A DNA stretch of 64,000 bases from Apteryx mantelli (lineage: Eukaryota; Chordata; Aves; Apterygiformes; Apterygidae). The position numbers were made by a program, and so were the translations under genes. This document shows, one piece after another, positions 24,941 through 36,800 of this stretch. Numbering within the stretch: position 1 is the stretch's first letter; every line of letters starts with the position of its first letter. The stretch is taken from contig NC_089983.1 in assembly GCF_036417845.1 (NCBI RefSeq), positions 25,325,207 through 25,389,206 of the forward strand. Reading direction: 5' to 3'. The notes under the pieces were generated by a model, which made no database searches, was not told where the DNA came from, and was given only the letters and a program-made list of their open reading frames with translations.

Positions 24941-27900
24941 AGATGGATAATGAAAATCCAAGCAGGAAGAAGTGGATTAAAAAGAAGTGTGGGAGGAAAA
25001 TGATGGCTGGAGAAGGGAATTTGGCAAAGGGATGGGAGGTCAGAGCAGTTCAGTGATGGCATGAGCCAGGGAAACTGCTGGGGCAGAAACCCTTGTGGGA
25101 ATGACAGACCAAGCCAACTACAGTGCTACCACGCTTCTGGAAACATGTGGGTCACTGCAAACCCCATGAGAATGGCAATGAAATTAGGACGTGATGAAGG
25201 AACAAGTCCAGCCAAAAAGTTCCCTGCTCACCCCTATGAGACCCCAAGTGTCCGCTGAGCACAGACACTTAACACCAGTGCCCAATGCAGGCTGCCTGAG
25301 CGTGCCGTGAAGGCCAGGGCAGCCCTGACTAAAGGAGCCAGAGGGACCACTTCAAGGTTGGGTCATATTGCTGTTCACCTCCGGAACAAACCTCCCTCCT
25401 CTGTAATTGCCATGATGACTAAAACACAGGAGAGTCAGCAGATTTCTCTCCAACTCTCAGGAAAAAAATGTGAAATATCTGGTTCAAGCATGAACTTGGC
25501 TTCGCCCTTCTGCAGGCAGCACATTGCCAGCCAGGGAGAGCTGGTTCACGAGGCAGCACGTAGGGGCACATGGGAAGGGACAGCCCATGGTGTGGAGGCA
25601 GCCAGGGGTGATGGGCATCCTGAAGAGAGATTACCAAATACCTGGAATATAAATGGTGGCCCTGTTACACAGGCAAGTCATCAAAAGCCACTTGGAGAAA
25701 GGCTACCAGAGAAGAAGAGGGAGAAGCTGGGACCTGTGCTCTCCCAGTGCATGGGATTAAATACAAAGATCCTCTGCCTGAATTAAAAGAAGAGGAAAGT
25801 GTTTCCCTCCTTCTGTAAGGATTTTCCTGTAAGAGTGATTCCCACACAGGCCCTGTCCCAGGTCATTCTCTGTGTCCTGTCCCATGGCTGTGAATTTGAT
25901 AGGAAGGAAAAATTATGGATATTGATCTCCCAGCAGTATGAAGGTAAGCCATGCTGCAGCGCACACAGCAGAGGTGTCACAGGGTTTGCGGCCAGGACTC
26001 CTGCCTTGCCCAGCCCTTCTTGCTGTGAAAGATCCCGAAAGGTGGCTGGGGCTCCCAGGAGCAGAGGGCAGCATGGGGCTCTCTATCCACTCCCAAAGCT
26101 TCTGCTGTTGCAAGGGAAGCTGCACATTAGTAAATAAAACAAAAATGTACCCAAACACTTGAATTATGCATTCAAGAGTATTTTTCCCTAGAAGACCTCC
26201 ATCCCGCCCCGTGATAGAGGCCAAGCTAAATTCCTTCAGCTTTGTGCTTACGGCAATTGTAGCTGAGCCTCTCTGGGGTTGTCCCAGAGCAGTGCAGGTT
26301 GCTCCCAGGCTGGGGACTCTGGAGAAGCGAGACAGAGGCCCACCTCCAGCTCCTGCGCAGCCGGCAGGGTGCCCATGGTCTGCAGAGGCCTGGGTGTGAG
26401 GGGCAGAGTCCTCGCTACCCCCAAGGTCTCTTTTTGCATCTCGGTCTCTGTGACCGAAGGGGCTCGGGTGCATCCTCCTGGCTGGAAGCCACGTTATCCC
26501 ATGCCACTCTGGCTCTGGGACTGGGCTCTGCCGCTGCTGGCTGTGGTTTCTGGTTGAGTCCCAGCTGGCTCAGGCTCGAGCTGAAGTAGGAGGAACTGCT
26601 GTCGAATGAAAAGTGCACATTGCGTGATTGATGAACTCTTAATAGATCCAGTTCCCCTCCCTCCCCCGCCAGTCCCACTCCTGGCGAGGACCACAGTGTG
26701 CCCACTGCAACTGCTCGCTTGGTAAGGGAAAGCTGTTGCCTGCTCCCTGATTAACTTGCTGTTCAGTCCCCGGAAAGCAGCTGGGCCAACAGAGCTCTCG
26801 TCAAACCCATCTCACGCGTTTTAAAAATAGAGGTGGCTTCTTCATAAATATATATCACATGGTGGCCGGCCAGCCAACAAGGCTGCTAACTGCCCCGGCA
26901 GCCCCGGCCCTTTGTGCTGCCCGTCTGGCTCGGAGCTTTTGTTCGCCGGCGGGTGTGCGGAGGCGCCATGGCCAGACGCCGGGGCCTCTGCGCCGCGCAG
27001 CACGCTGCGCCTTCGCGGGCTGCGCTCCCTTTGTGTCCCAGCCTCTGGGCACGCACTGGAGTCTGGCATGGAAAGGGACGGTGTCTCGACCTGAAGCTCC
27101 TTCCCTTCTTCCCCAGCTGACAGCTGTCACTGGGGCCCCTTCCTGAGCGGTGTCCCAGGCAGGAGAGGGACCTCCAGGCACGCTGAATCTGTGTAAGGAG
27201 CTGGGGCCAGCTCCTGGGGGGCCAGAGCCAGCTTGCAGCTGCCAGGCAGGATTCACCCTATGGCTCCAGCCTCTTTACTTCTCCTTTCCCCCCCAGCAGC
27301 CTCACTTCTGTGCCTGGCCCTTCCTGCAGGCTGTGCCCAGGGCTTCCCACAGGGCTGGTGGGTGCAGAGAGCCTGGTGCTGGTCCTGCCTTCACATCATT
27401 CCTTGCAATGGGGCCCCAGGGACCCTCCTTGCTCCCTAGGAGAGTCAGCACTGGAGGGAGAAGGGTCCCCTTCCCTTCTCAGCCAGCCTGCCCCCATCTG
27501 CTCTTGCCCCCTGGGCACACAACCAGTTCCCTTCTCTTCCCTGCAGACAGGGTTCCTCCAGCCCTGGGTGACTCAGGGATGGTCCCACGGTGGCAGCCAC
27601 GCAGGGTGCCCCAGGTCCCCTCCCCGGCCTGCCCAGGGAGCCTGCCTGGCAGGAGCGGGCTGGCAGGGAGCTGAGGGCGTGCAGGGCTCTGCCCAGGGGC
27701 ACAGGCTGATAAATCACAGGGCACCTGACTTTGTTTTCTCATCCCCACGCAAGTGGCATCTGCGAGACACTGGTGTCCCTGGGAAGCCCCTGGCTGTGTC
27801 TGATGGGGTCCCCTGCCCCAGCGCCGCTCGCCACTCCGAGGTGGCCCTGGACACAGGGACACAAACAGGGCCCCCCTCAGAAGAAGTGTGGTGCGAAGGG

Positions 27901-29737
27901 GCAGCTCAGGCCAGCACTAGCTGTGTGCCGCAGACACAAAGCCCTGGCTCTCTTCGCAGTGGGGACACTGCCGCCGTCCTGTCAGCCAGTGGGCCGCAGC
28001 AAGGACCAGCCGGACAAGCTGTGCTCCGAAGCCGGCCAAGCTGGGCGGGAGCATCGGCACAGCCTCGCTGCAGCCTGGTGCGGGCTGTCCCACGACCCTG
28101 ACGCCCCTCTCCCGGGGCGGCCGGCGGCTCCCACGTCCCAGGCCCCGCTGCAAAGCTCCAGCACAGAGGCCCTGGCTCCGTGACCCTGCTACGGGGTCTG
28201 GGGCAGCTGGAGGGAGCAGGGGGGAGAGGGGAGGTACGATGGCTCCTACCTGCAAATAAAGGCAAGGTTGGGATGAGCCCCGGACCTGGCCTTGGCTGAC
28301 GAGTGGTGTTTTAAGTGGGTGACCAGAGTTCAGAGCACCAGACGCTGTTGCAAAGGAGCTGAGTTGCTATTGAGCGTGAAAGTGGGTTGTTTATAATTTA
28401 TGAGTTTTAAATGATGGGCCAAGAAAAAGCCTGGCTTGTGCCAAAGTGTCTCTCTCCTCTAGATTGCTGATGCTTGTACAAACATTGTAAAAATGCCAGT
28501 GATCTCGCTAAAGTAACATTACTTCTAATAATTAGGTTATCATCGTGGACTTCTATCGCGTTACAAACAAGACGCCTCTGCCAGATTCATGGAGAAGAAA
28601 GTGAATTTATTTACAACACAGTTCCCACACACACACACTCCTCCTCCCCTGCTGGAAACCAACTCTGCAAACCCCTCTCTGCAATATTAAAATAATACAG
28701 GCCAGTGTACCTCAGGAGCACCGTTTTTGTATTCTGGTGATTTCTCTGAAAACCCCCTTCTTCCTCAGATCTGGGGAAGGGCTATTTATAAATGGCCTTT
28801 TCTTTCTTAACACATTTTATGAAGGACTAATAGAGTAAGTCAGAGCAGACACTGTTTGAAGAATAGCCTACACAATGCTAAGGTGGGAAACACTTGGGAA
28901 AAACACATTGGGTTACACCATGGAAGGCCTTACAGAAATGGTAGTGTCTTGGCATTTTGCATTTGGAGGCGAATGATGTGAAATACATCATATTTTGAAG
29001 AACGCACAAAAAAAACTACGTGGACTGTTTCAGTCATGGGTACATTGGTTACAGAAGATTTTGGAGACACAAACATATATATATATTTATGGAGTATTAT
29101 ATAATTCATGAGTAGTACTTAGTCTTACTTTTTATGTTGTTTGTGTATTCTGGTTATTCCTGGATGGAGCTTCTAAGAAACAATCTGTGCAAAAATTTCC
29201 ATAGAAAACAATTTTAGGGCTCAAAGTGGTTAAAATATGTCTTCAATTGAAGTCGTTTATTCTGTTCTGTTTTGTTTACAGATCTACAACACATATATCC
29301 AAATTTGCTTGGGTAAAAGTAAAGTTTAACAGAAGGTACACTTCTCAACGTAACACAACATTGTTAAAATCGCACAGAGGGGGAAAAAAAATTTTTTTTG
29401 AATCGTCACTGTCCAGCCAAACACAAACAGCAGAAGAAGGGAGGAAAGCAAGGGGAAGGGGGGCAAAGAAGAAGAAAAGAAAGAAAGAAAACTTGTCTGT
29501 GTTGACCCGAATTGGAGGAGTTAAAATATTTCTCACAATAGGAATTCCAGGTCTTGTCATCAGAGGATGGAGTAGGAGTTGCAGGGTTTGACAAACTAGA
29601 AAGTGATGCATCAGATGGTTTTGTGGAGAGAATACAGATCTGATTAATCTTTAACTCAACACCGTTTAAAGGAGATAAGAATAGTCTTCTCGGAGCGACA
29701 TGTGCCATTAGGAACAGACTTTAATGCCAACATTTAC

Positions 29738-29813
29738 AAAAGAAGAAGAAGGAGAAGGAGAAGGAGAAGGAGAAGGAGAAGGAGAAGGAGAAGGAGAAGG
29801 AGAAGAAGAAGAA
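29738..29813. repeat. (GGAGAA)n purine tract
   Basis: About 76 bases with only A and G on the plus strand, dominated by GGAGAA hexamers flanked by GAA triplets. Long homopurine mirror-like tracts can form triplex DNA. Confidence 0.95.
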
Positions 29814-29892
29814 TCTCTGGTAAATCCGGTGAGGGATTCAACACAGCCACGTAACTAAGAGGAGGAAACACGAGGTTTCAGCGCATCCTGGA

Positions 29893-29957
29893 TTTTTTTT
29901 CCTTTTTTTCCTCTCTTTCTTTTTTTTTCTTTTTTTTTCTTTTTTTTTTTCTTTCTC
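29893..29957. repeat. Homopyrimidine (T/C) tract
   Basis: A 65-base run of almost only T and C on the plus strand, about 80 bases after the purine tract. It leads into a short GC-rich patch (29970-30075). Confidence 0.9.
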
Positions 29958-30099
29958 CCGCGTTTTTTTCTTTAGCCCCCCCTGCTCCGGGCGGGCCGCG
30001 GGGCCGGGCGGAGGCAGCGCGGCCGCGGCCGCGGGAGCACCCGGCGCCGCCACCGCCTCCCCACACCCGCCTTCGCGCTCCCTTCCCGCCCCACATATC

Positions 30100-30189
30100 T
30101 GATTGTCAATCCTCGTTCAAAGTTTATTTTTATGAAAAGCAAGAGGAAAAGCTCGGGCTTCCAAAGATGTCTAAAAAATTGATTTATGG
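30100..30189. promoter_or_regulatory. Candidate PBX/MEIS and HOX-PBX motif pair
   Basis: TGATTGTCA at 30100-30108 resembles a PBX-MEIS composite site. TGATTTATGG at 30180-30189 matches the HOX-PBX consensus TGATNNAT exactly. The surrounding 30.1-30.3 kb looks like a block of non-repetitive AT-rich sequence downstream of HOXD3. The motifs are short and unproven. Confidence 0.3.
30123..30128 (-). terminator. HOXD3: Candidate HOXD3 polyadenylation signal
   Basis: This is the first AATAAA I noticed on the minus strand downstream of the HOXD3 stop codon, and it implies a 3' untranslated region of about 1.2 kb. Confidence 0.3.
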
Positions 30190-31357
30190 TTAGTATAAAG
30201 ACAACAGTATAGATAACAAAGGAGACGGCAGCTGCCGCACGGATTGCTATGGAGACCCTAATGAAATTAGCACTATTAGAGGGTTTCTAATTTTTTTGCA
30301 TTCTAAGCTTCTAATTTCTTTCCTATTTCAGATAGCCAGAATGTAATAAAAGGAAAATAGCCCACTGAAATAATGCGTGCAATAGATACCTAGTCAATAA
30401 ATAAATGTTAACCTCACCGAGGTTTTTGTATGCAGCATCTGATCGGAAACAAGATGGCCAAGCGACCCGCTTTGTGGATTGCTTTCTCAAGCGTTTGCGC
30501 TTCCAACTAAAAGGTGGCTTCATACAACCAAACGAGCTACCAACCAGCCTAAGGAGGCGTTCAAATGGTACCAGACGATTTGAAATAAATACTTTAAAAA
30601 TACTTTCAACTTTTTAAAAAGTGTAACGGCTCTTTGTGTGATGCCACAGTTTGTTTTACTCTATTAATGACTTACAACTTGCTGTCTTAATTAATCCTTA
30701 CATAAACTACAAACACCAGCCACTGTTACAACTGTTCAAGACTACTCTCTCAACTAGCTCAGACCGAATATACTAAATAGGTGAAATGTAAGTCACCATG
30801 GACCTGAATCGATCTCCCGAAGTATTGGTGAATAAATTCTACAAATATCCACATAAATACATTAAGACGAGGATAAATAATCAGTGATACAAAAATGTCT
30901 CGCTTAAAATAATAAATACATATCATTTAGTCCGCTGCAATCCTTACATCACGGAAGAATTCATAAATTAACTTCTCTGAAATAAGCTTATATGCAGGCA
31001 AGTTCCCACCGCTCACAACTGGTCTAAAACACCTCAGCATGACGCGCTGCTAATACTAATTGATCTATAAGACTTACCTTCAAGTACATAATTACCAGAT
31101 TATTAGTCCCTTGGTTTGCAGTATATTGCACTGTCATGCTTAAAACAGCTAGAAAAAGAAAGGCTCCTTTTCATGGACCTACTTAGAGTTGCAGAAAAAA
31201 ACAACAAAACAAAAAAAAAAGAGGAATGTAGCTGTTAGGGGAGACAAATCCGCTAAATACTGTTGGCACTCGAGAGCAAAGTAACACTGTCACGTCAGAA
31301 AAGTGAGGTAATTCGGAGGTGCGCCCGTTTCGCTCGCTCTCAGTCCGCCCCAGCCCG

Positions 31358-33273
31358 CTACAGATGCGTGAGCTTGGGCGCGTCCTGGATGCGTCCCTGA
31401 GACGTGTGGTGCGACGTGAGATCTGTGTAGGTGGGGTGGGGGTCGCAAGGTCCGTGGTGGTGCCCGCCGGGCAGCTGCGCGGCGCAGCTGTAGTCCACGC
31501 TGGCGGACGAGGGGTGCGAGAGGTGCCCCAGGTTGAACATGGGCCCCGAGGCCGGCATCGAGTCCACGAAGTTGCCCCCGACGTAGACGGGGCTGCCCTG
31601 CAGGCTGGCGCTGGGGAAGCCGCCGCTGCTCTGCATGGCGTGGGGCTCGTACTCCGCGCCCGCGTAGCGCTTCTGCTGCGGCAGGCAGCTGCTGAGCGGC
31701 GCCGTGTAGGCGGCCAGCCCGTACATGCTCTGCTGGGACTTGGCGAAGGAGGTGGGCGAGGGGGTGTCGTAGCTAAGGCTGTTGACGCTGGGGAGCTGGC
31801 TGGAGTAGCCGACGTGGTTTGGGCCGCTCAGGGGGGGGCTCCGGTCGGGGGACTGTCCTACAGGGGAGTGCATGATCCCTTTGGCTTTCTGGTCTTTTTT
31901 GTACTTCATGCGGCGGTTCTGAAACCAGATCTTTATCTGCCGCTCGGTGAGGTTCAGCAGGTTGGCCATCTCCACGCGGCGCGGCCGGCACAGGTAGCGG
32001 TTGAAGTGAAACTCCTTCTCCAGCTCCACCAGCTGCGCGCTGGTGTAGGCGGTGCGCACCCGCTTGGAGGCCGGCCCGGGAGGGCTCTTGTCCTCGCAGC
32101 TCTCTCCTGCCGGGCAAGAGGCACAAAGAGCCGTCGGCCCCTCCCGAAAGCCCCCGGGGACCCCGAGAGCCCGCTGCCCGGAGAGGGGGCCCGGAGGGGG
32201 CCGCCCGCCCTGCCCTGCGCGCCCCCGCCGGGGGGACTCCCGTCCGAGCGCCCCCCTCTGCCGGCCCCCGATGGGGAGCCGCATGCTGCCGCCTCGGGGC
32301 TTGCAGTGGGAGAGGGCGGGCCCCCTAACCAGCCCCCGCGCCCCGAAGGGGGGGCTCCCGCGGGCCAGCGGTGGGCGCCGCCGCAGCCGGAGCAGGGGGG
32401 CCGAGCGCAGGGCCGCGGCGGCAGCGCGGCTCGGCGGGCCGCGGCGGCCAGACCCCTGGGCTGGCCGGGGCAGCGGGACCCCTGGGCTGGCCGGGGCGAC
32501 GGGACTCCTGGGGGGGCCGGGCAGCCGGGCCGGGGCAGCGGGACCCCTGGGCTGGCCGGGGCGACGGGACTCCTGGGGGGGCCGGGCAGCCGGGCCGGGG
32601 CAGCGGGACCCCTGGGCTGGCCGGGGCGGCGGGACTCCTGGGGGGGCCGGGCAGCCGGGCCGGGGCAGCGGGACCCCTGGGTGGGCCGGGCGACGGGACT
32701 CCTGGGCGGGCCGGGCAGCCGGGCCGGGGCAGCGGGACCTCTGGGCGGGCCGGGGCGGGGAGCGGCGCGGCGCTCAGCCCAGCGGGGCCGGGGGGGTCGG
32801 GGGGGCCGCGGCGGGGCCGGGCAGCTACCTGAGGGGGCGCAGGTGCTTTTCTGCTTGGAGTTCTGCCGCGACTCCTTCATCCAGGGGAATATCTGCTTGC
32901 TAATGGTGGCGGCGGCGGAGCCAGCGGAGTTGGGGCCCCCCTTGGCTTTTTTCGGAGGGGGCGCGCTGGGGGGGTTGGGCGGGGAGGAGGGCGGCAGCGC
33001 CGGGGGCTGCTGCTCGCCGATGCCCGGGGGCTGGCTGCCGCCGGGGCCGCCCCCGGCCGTGCGCATGCAGCTGCCGTTGAGCTCGGTGCCCTTGTGGGCC
33101 GGGGCGCGGACGGGCGCGGAGCCCTGGACGGAGCAGGCGGAGCCGGGGTACTCGCCCTCCAGGCCGGCCTGGCCGTAGGGCTGGTGGGCCGCGCCGTAGG
33201 GGTAGGCGTCGGCCTTGCTGTACGTGTAGCCCCCGAAGAGCGCCGCGTTGTCGTAGTAGGCGGCTTTCTGCAT
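31358..33273 (-). CDS. HOXD3: Homeobox protein Hox-D3, two coding exons
   Basis: The first coding exon is 33273-32829 (donor GTAGCT) and the second is 32106-31358 (acceptor after CCGGCAG), with a 722-base intron in phase 1. The joined frame gives 397 residues; human HOXD3 is somewhat longer. It starts [16 protein letters not shown], the conserved group-3 beginning. It has the hexapeptide IFPWM at about 128-132 followed by [10 protein letters not shown]. The homeodomain is at about 162-221 with all DNA-contact residues intact. The long group-3 C-terminal region follows and ends KLTHL. The ATG has A at -3. Human HOXD3 has further non-coding exons upstream; these are not resolved here. HOXD3 is a nuclear factor for vertebral and hindbrain patterning and is also linked to cell adhesion gene control. 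The intron contains a 65-base minisatellite, described separately. Confidence 0.96.
32442..32765. repeat. 65-base minisatellite in the HOXD3 intron
   Basis: Between four and five tandem copies with a 65-base period; the shared GGGGCAGCGGGACC motif starts at 32467, 32532, 32597, 32662 and 32726. Each unit contains two related halves (GACCCCTGGGCTGG and GACTCCTGGGGGGG), so the array looks like a higher-order repeat of an older shorter unit. It causes long stop-free frames on both strands. Confidence 0.92.
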
Positions 33274-33521
33274 CTTGCTCTCTGCGATCGCCGAGGCCCG
33301 CGGCCCCTGCTCAAATAACATTGACCGCGTCCCCGCGCCTCACGTCGTCGGCCTGGGCCACTCGCCGCCGCGGGAGCCACCTGCGAGGGCGACAGCAGGG
33401 GACACAAAAGAGACCTTCAGTGGGGGGCGCCGAGCGGGAGGCCTGGCCCGAGCCCGCCCTGGCACCTGCCTGCCCACACGTGTGCCGAGACCGGCGTCCT
33501 CGGCCCGGCCTGGGGGGCCGG

Positions 33522-33770
33522 GAAGGAGCAGGGGACACCGGGAGGAGCAGGGGGTACCAGGGAGAGAGCAGGGGACACCAGCAAAGGAGAAGGAGACCAA
33601 CGAAGAGAGCAGGGCACTCCAGGGAGGCAGCAGGGGACCTCAGGGCTCGGAGCAGGGGACACCAAGGAAAGAGCAGGGCACCCCAGGGAGGGAGCAGAGG
33701 ACACCGAGGAAGGAGAAGGGGACACCAGGGAAGGGCCAGAGCACACCAGGGAAGGAGCCAGCCGAAAGCG
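33522..33770. repeat. 21-base minisatellite upstream of HOXD3
   Basis: About twelve degenerate copies of a 21-base unit centred on GAGCAGGGGACACCAGGGA. It starts about 250 bases upstream of the HOXD3 ATG. Because the period is a multiple of three, all frames give seven-residue repeating peptides, which are not evidence of a gene. Confidence 0.85.
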
Positions 33771-36419
33771 ATGGCGCTACGGAGAAGCAGGCACACGCAG
33801 CGGGCGGCTTTCCCGGGGCACTGGGGTTTGTGGTTTGGTGCACTGGAACTGCTTCCTCACGGCTCTCCTTCCATGCCCTGCCATTAGGTATCAAGGCCCT
33901 CAGCGAGCCATACGCGAGGCCGCTTTGCTCGACAATCCCCGCCCGGGAGTGTTTCGGGTCACGTTTTTGGACAAGCCCCGCTGTGGGCGGCGGCGCCTGG
34001 GAGGTTGCCCGCAGCTGCCCTGCGCGGCGGCGCCCCGCTCCGCGCCCGCGCGAGGCGCGCCCTGCTCGGCGGCGCCCCGGCCCCGGGCGCTGCCCCCGCC
34101 GGCCCGGCCGGGGGGGGGGTGCAGGCGGGACCGGCCCGGCCGCGGGGCCCGGGGCGCCCCCGCTCCGAGGCCCCCGGCGCGCCCGACACGCGTGCGCACG
34201 GCCGCGCACGGCTGACATGATGGATGGCGCCTGGGCTGCGGCCGCCGAAAAGCAGAAAAATCCCGTCCCCTTTGTAAACCCGGCCTCCTTCTTCCCCCCA
34301 GATTCCTGAGGAGTTAAAGTATAACCAACGCCATTCACTAACTTTACTTTGCACTATAAAGAAAGTCGCAGGTCAGCTCCCCTATTTTAATTCTGTGGTG
34401 AATTAAAATCCTTCCACCAACGTTTCTCGTCCCTTTTATTTGTCCCGAGTAGAAAGAATCTGAGACATTGGAAATCATTTTTAGGGGATGGTTTTCATTA
34501 TAAACGTTGGTCTTTTCTTTTACCACCATGAAAACATACTGCGCTCCCCTCCACCTCCCCCCGCCCCCCAATCAAACTGCTTCGACTGAAAATACATCGA
34601 AAGCAAAAAGTCCTTTTAGGTCAGATTTTTGGGGGCAGGGTGTTACCCTGTTGTACGCAGAACTTCTGTTTCTCTTGTTGTAAGATAGAAACCCACCTGC
34701 AATTTTGCTATGGATTTTTAACACTTTCCGTTCTTATTTTTATGTGGTATTTTTCCTGTTAGGTAAGGGTTTTTTACCTTTCTTAGCTATTTTATAAATG
34801 ATCACATACTTCGCCTGACAGTATAAGTCTGTATCTTCGCGTATTTTACGAGTTCATTGTCTTTCTTTAGGGTTTAATATTATTAACATACTAGAGAAAA
34901 GTAGCTTTGAAATTTTTGAACAGTGTCTGATAATTATCATTCTCCAGTCTATAATTATGCAGTGCTCCCATTGAGTACATTTGTCTGAGGCTCTTTCCCC
35001 CATAGCAATTGGTATTACCCAGTACAACTGGTCTGTTTTCTAAATTTCACCGCGAGATACGTCTAAACTCAGAGAATTGCAATACGAAGTCACTCTCAGC
35101 AATTTATCCCCTGTGACAAGCCACAGTCGTTCTTATCTTTCGTGAACAAAGCGTGGAATTTTCTGGGAAGCTGATAATAACAGAAAAATAACTATTTTTC
35201 TCTCCTGGAAAAATTTAGTAAAGGGAGGCCTAAGGAACTGGACAGTAGAGATTTAGACGAGTTTTAATAAACTGCGATAATCTTGACGAGTCTTTGAAGT
35301 ATTTGGGGGAAAAATAATTCTGTCGCTATTTTTCCACTTCTATCATCTACATTTTCGGGAGTAGTCTGAACTGAGGACTTTTGTTAGAACAACACTGCCT
35401 TAAGCGTATGCTTTTATGTGCCTTGTAAAATATAGTTCCCAAAAGAATACACGGAACCTTAAGAAAGAATATTGCTGTTAAGCTGTTAAAAGCCTTATTT
35501 CTTTTCTGAAATACCAACTGCTTGTGAACTCTGCTTGAACCTAAAAAGGAGGCTATGGGCCATAAATCACATGGACAATGCTCAACTGTTTGGTGGCTCA
35601 TCTTTAGATCTTAAAAAGAGAGAGCGGGAGAAAAAGAGGGAGAGGGAGACCTTTCCAGGTTTTGATTTTCCACGAGTGCAAGGCACTGGGTGATGTTTTT
35701 GTAGGTAACACCAAAGCAGGGGCTCAACACTTGGTGGTTTGGCCAGAAACAGACTCCAGGGAAAAAAAAGTGACATCCAAATGGTGAGGCTGAGCCGTGG
35801 GAGGTGGGCTCAGATGCACTGAGGGTAGGAAACCGCAAAGTATCCATGTCTGTGTTTCAAATTTCCCTTCCTACTCTCCAGAAAGGTTAACCTCATCTGA
35901 ACTGTTAGACATTACATATGATAATGGGGCTCTTTGTCCCGCCACTGGTTTCAGTGCTTCTGGAAGTTACTGACCCCCTCCCGGCTCTGTGTGGGTGCCA
36001 GCCGCAGCCGGGAGCCCGGCGCGGAGCGCCGCGCTGGGACGCGCGCCCACCCCGCGCGAGGGCGCGGAGCGCGGCCGGCCCCGCGCCTGGCAAGTCCCCC
36101 GGGGCCCGAGCGCAGCCGGCCCGGCGCCCGGGCACATTCTTATTAAGCAGTTCTCTACTAAAACTTCCACTACACTTAATTCTGCTGAGGATCAATATCT
36201 AATATGATACCGAATAAATAAAAGGCGGTGAGAGCGGCCAGTGGAGTGGTTATTAAAGCAGCCGGAGCTCTCAGGGTGCATATCAATGCACCTGTCATTG
36301 TGGTTTGTAACAAAATTTATGACTGCTAGTACTACGGCAGTAAACGCTTCAGTAAGGAATGAAAAGGAAAACACTTCCCAAGCCCCGGCACTTTCAGAAG
36401 TGTAAAGCAGGCCGAGCGT

Positions 36420-36800
36420 AGGAGGGAGCCCGGCGAAAGAATTCCCCACGCGGCACTTTCTCGGCCCGCAGCCCGGAGGGAGCCCGTATATAAGCAACGC
36501 CCGGGGCCGCCGCCGGCTCCCGCCGCTCTCGGGGCGCGGGCAGCGGGGCCGCGGGAGCCGCCGGGCCGCGGGGCGAAGCGGACTGCAGCGCTCGCTGCGG
36601 GGGCGCCGGGCGGGCCCGAGCGGGCGGCCGGCTGCGGCTGGGGCCGGAGCGAACCTCGCCGAGGGGCCGCGCCGGGGCCGGGCGGGGGTTTGGGTTTGGG
36701 GGAGCCGCGGAGAGGGCCCGGTGCCGGCGGAGGAGCCCCGCGAAGAAAGGAGAGGTTCGGCCGGGCTGGATCCGACACAGCCCCGGGTCTGCGAGCCGCA
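36420..36800. promoter_or_regulatory. CpG island with a TATA box
   Basis: A CpG-rich block with GTATATAAGC at 36486-36495. On the plus strand the TATA box is canonical and would fire to the right into the GC-rich part. Read on the minus strand, CTTATATAC could serve a HOXD3 distal promoter firing to the left into AT-rich DNA. The direction cannot be settled from sequence. Confidence 0.4.

Larger units (their letters stand above)
22851..31357. other. HOXD1-HOXD3 intergenic spacer
   Basis: No protein-coding gene is supported here. The stretch 26.8-28.3 kb is GC-richer, with overlapping open frames that resemble nothing known and look like composition effects. From 28.4 kb to 31.3 kb the sequence is AT-rich, with many homeodomain-type TTTAT/TTAAT cores and the probable HOXD3 3' untranslated region. 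In human, the antisense lncRNA HAGLR starts close to HOXD1 and covers this interval on the opposite strand. A counterpart on the plus strand is possible, but I could not define exons. Confidence 0.5.
31320..34220. promoter_or_regulatory. HOXD3: CpG island over HOXD3
   Basis: CpG- and GC-rich sequence covers both HOXD3 coding exons and the intron, and continues to about 34.2 kb, where it ends sharply in AT-rich DNA. The strongest CpG density upstream of the gene is at 33.95-34.2 kb. Confidence 0.65.

Noticed and set aside
31319-33178. A 619-codon open frame on the plus strand across HOXD3
   Set aside because: It is the antisense shadow of the HOXD3 exons plus the 65-base minisatellite in a stop-poor GC-rich region. 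It shows no protein family features.
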